Assembly (NCBI GenBank): GCA_028869725.1
Contig: JAGWRJ010000125.1
Location: forward strand, 1 to 5,247
DNA: 5,247 nucleotides
Direction: 5' to 3'
Source: Alphaproteobacteria bacterium
GTDB taxonomy: Bacteria; Pseudomonadota; Alphaproteobacteria; Micropepsales; Micropepsaceae
Shown: positions 3,422-5,247 of the stretch, in pieces
Layout: every line of letters begins with the position of its first letter
Numbering within the stretch: the first letter of the stretch is position 1
Made by a program: the position numbers and the translations under genes
Notes under the pieces: generated by a model
Seen by the model: the letters and a program-made list of their open reading frames with translations, nothing else
The model's database searches: none
Told to the model about the DNA's origin: nothing

Positions 3422-5212
3422 TCAGGCTTGGGCCGGCGCGGCGTCTTCAATCTGGACCTGAAGCTGACGCCGCCCATTCCATTCGTCTGCCCTGAGCCGG
3501 CCGGCGATGTGGACAGACGTGCCACGAGCAGCCAGCAGGCCCTGCCCCAGGTCCGTGCCGGCAGCACGGAACGCGATTGCGTCAAGCCGTGTCCCGCCCG
3601 CCCCGGAAAGTCGAATTTTCAGGTGCCCCTGCCCAACCCAATCGGCATAGGAAATTCTCAGATCGGCGATAGCCACCACCGGCTCAGGATTGCCCGCGCC
3701 GAAGGGACCTATGCGCTCAAGCTCATCGACAAGCTCTTCGCGACAAGCCGAAGCGGCAAGGACGGCGTCGAGTTCAAGTTTCGACACAGTGTTGGAGCCT
3801 ACGCCACAGGTGGCAAAATGCTCCAGCAGAAACATCCGCAACCCCTCAACCTGTCCAGCCGACAGCGAAAACCCGGCGGCCATCGCGTGCCCTCCGCCGC
3901 CGGCAATCAGGCCACGGCTGGCCGCTTGCCGAATCACCTCTCCGATATCGCAGCCGGCAATCGAACGCGCAGACCCGCGCCCCTCCCCACCCATCAGTCC
4001 GGCGACAAAGGATGGCTTCATAAAGCGGTCCTTGAGGCGCCCGGCGACGATGCCTACCACACCGGGATGCCAGCCTTGTTCTGCGAGGAGGATGAACGGC
4101 TGGTTATGCTGGAGCTCGGCCAGCGCCACTGCCTCCTCCAGGATCATCGCCTCGATGGCCTGACGTTCGCGATTATGTCGGTCGAGCTGCCCAGCCAGAG
4201 GACGCGCCGCTCCCAGACCTGCTGCTGTAAGAAGGTCGTACCCAAGATCGCATTGGCCCACCCGCCCACCCGCGTTGATGCGCGGACCAAGCACATAGCC
4301 GAGTGCATAGGTGCCAAATGGCGCGCGCACCTTCGCCACGTCGCAGAGTGCGGCAAGCCCTGGCCGCGTCCGGGTCGACAGACGTAATAGTCCCTGACGG
4401 ACAAAGGCACGATTGACGCCAATCAGTGGTACCACATCGCAGACCGTGGCAAGCGCCACAAGGTCGATGAGGCCCATCAGATCAGGCTCTTTGATGCCCT
4501 CGGCGGCATACCAGCCCTGGGCACGTAGCTGCCGGTTGAGCGCCACGACAAACAAAAAACTCACCCCTGCTGCACAGAGATAACCAAGCTGGGCACGATC
4601 ATCATCACGATTGGGATTGACATGCGCATGCGCAGGCACCGATGCATCGCTGGCATGATGGTCCAGTACTACCACGTCGAGCCCCGCAGCGCGGGCATCA
4701 GCCAAAGCTCCATGTGCGCCGGCACCGCAATCGACAGTAATTACCAGCCCGGCACCTTCGGCCTTGAGCGTACGCAACGCCTGCGTGTTGGGCCCATAGC
4801 CCTCACGCAGGCGATCTGGGATGTAGACCCGCGCCGGCCTGCCCAGATCGCGCAGAAAGAGGCTGAGCAACGCTGCAGAGCAGGAGCCATCGACGTCATA
4901 ATCGCCAAAAATCGCGATCGCTTCGTCCTGTTCGAGTGCCACAACCGTACGTGCGACCGCCCGTTCCATGTCGGTTAGGACCAGCGGATCGGGCAGCAAT
5001 CTTTTGAGCGTCGGCTGCAAAAGATCGGCAAGCATGTCAGGATTGGCCCCACGACCAGCCAGGAGCTGGGTGAGCACCGGTGACAGGGGCGCCGCATCGC
5101 TCAGCGCGCGGGTGTTGCGCGGATCCGACGGGCGCACGGACCAAGCCCGTCCCGAAAATGAACGGCTAACCTGCAAGGCGCCTGCGCCATCTGTTGCTGG
5201 CTCAAATCCCAT
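3422..5212 (-). CDS. recJ: Single-stranded-DNA-specific exonuclease RecJ
   Basis: RecJ is a cytoplasmic 5'-3' single-strand DNA exonuclease acting in RecFOR recombination, mismatch repair and base excision repair. All key DHH-family motifs are visible: GDYDVDGS at 103-110 (D104, D106, D108), TVDCG at 159-163, LDHH at 183-186, and LATVCDVVPL at 254-263. SARS lies at 414-417 and AGGGGHAMAAGF at 437-448 in the DHHA1 domain. A C-terminal OB-fold region, about 475-596, includes IGPFGAGNPEP. With 596 residues it has normal length for alphaproteobacteria. The start is uncertain: the frame stays open upstream to the window edge, and no clear ribosome-binding site precedes ATG 5210-5212, so translation may begin further upstream. 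The stop is at 3422-3424, immediately before the tRNA-Glu promoter. It is a chromosomal core gene and not part of the array. Confidence 0.96.
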   Translation of the reverse strand: MGFEPATDGAGALQVSRSFSGRAWSVRPSDPRNTRALSDAAPLSPVLTQLLAGRGANPDMLADLLQPTLKRLLPDPLVLTDMERAVARTVVALEQDEAIAIFGDYDVDGSCSAALLSLFLRDLGRPARVYIPDRLREGYGPNTQALRTLKAEGAGLVITVDCGAGAHGALADARAAGLDVVVLDHHASDASVPAHAHVNPNRDDDRAQLGYLCAAGVSFLFVVALNRQLRAQGWYAAEGIKEPDLMGLIDLVALATVCDVVPLIGVNRAFVRQGLLRLSTRTRPGLAALCDVAKVRAPFGTYALGYVLGPRINAGGRVGQCDLGYDLLTAAGLGAARPLAGQLDRHNRERQAIEAMILEEAVALAELQHNQPFILLAEQGWHPGVVGIVAGRLKDRFMKPSFVAGLMGGEGRGSARSIAGCDIGEVIRQAASRGLIAGGGGHAMAAGFSLSAGQVEGLRMFLLEHFATCGVGSNTVSKLELDAVLAASACREELVDELERIGPFGAGNPEPVVAIADLRISYADWVGQGHLKIRLSGAGGTRLDAIAFRAAGTDLGQGLLAARGTSVHIAGRLRADEWNGRRQLQVQIEDAAPAQA

Positions 5213-5247
5213 CGTACGTCCGATGGCGCGTGCGTACGTAGCGAGCC

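Noticed and set aside
3362..4387. Long plus-strand open frame opposite recJ
   Set aside because: It lies antisense within recJ, has no recognisable domain, and is expected in GC-rich DNA opposite a real gene. The other frames inside recJ are rejected for the same reason.

Overview
The window looks like chromosomal DNA from a GC-rich alphaproteobacterium. A sphingomonad is my best guess, from the RecJ sequence, codon use and the recJ/tRNA-Glu arrangement, but this is an inference and not proven here.

Right half (about 3274-5247): housekeeping DNA on the minus strand. recJ (single-strand exonuclease) is followed by a complete tRNA-Glu(TTC) gene with its own sigma70-type promoter, which begins a few bases after the recJ stop.

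Left half (about 126-3273): two small accessory units in tandem at the 3' end of that tRNA gene. A 47-bp sequence identical to the 3' half of tRNA-Glu (anticodon loop to encoded CCA, plus one base) occurs three times in direct orientation, at 126-172, 1423-1469 and 3273-3319. Only the last copy belongs to a complete tRNA. These repeats bound a 1297-bp unit and a 1850-bp unit. The two units share a 275-bp left end (about 95% identical) and a right end that is conserved over at least 50 bp (about 86%). Short decamers (GTGTCTAACC-like) recur at both ends, laid out like integrase arm sites. Neither unit encodes a recombinase.

The middle of each unit is different. Unit 1 carries a TacA-like ribbon-helix-helix antitoxin and a GNAT toxin gene broken by a frameshift and apparent deletion. 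Unit 2 carries a Phd/YefM-type antitoxin with a PIN-domain VapC toxin, followed by a class I SAM-dependent methyltransferase. The simplest reading is an array of integrase-less, trans-mobilised cassettes that use tRNA-Glu as attachment site, share recombination ends, and have a variable slot filled by toxin-antitoxin modules plus cargo. This array is the most interesting content of the window.

Positions 1-125 are the left flank, either chromosome formerly next to the tRNA or the end of another, different unit. They hold only a possible 29-codon C-terminal fragment of an unidentified gene.
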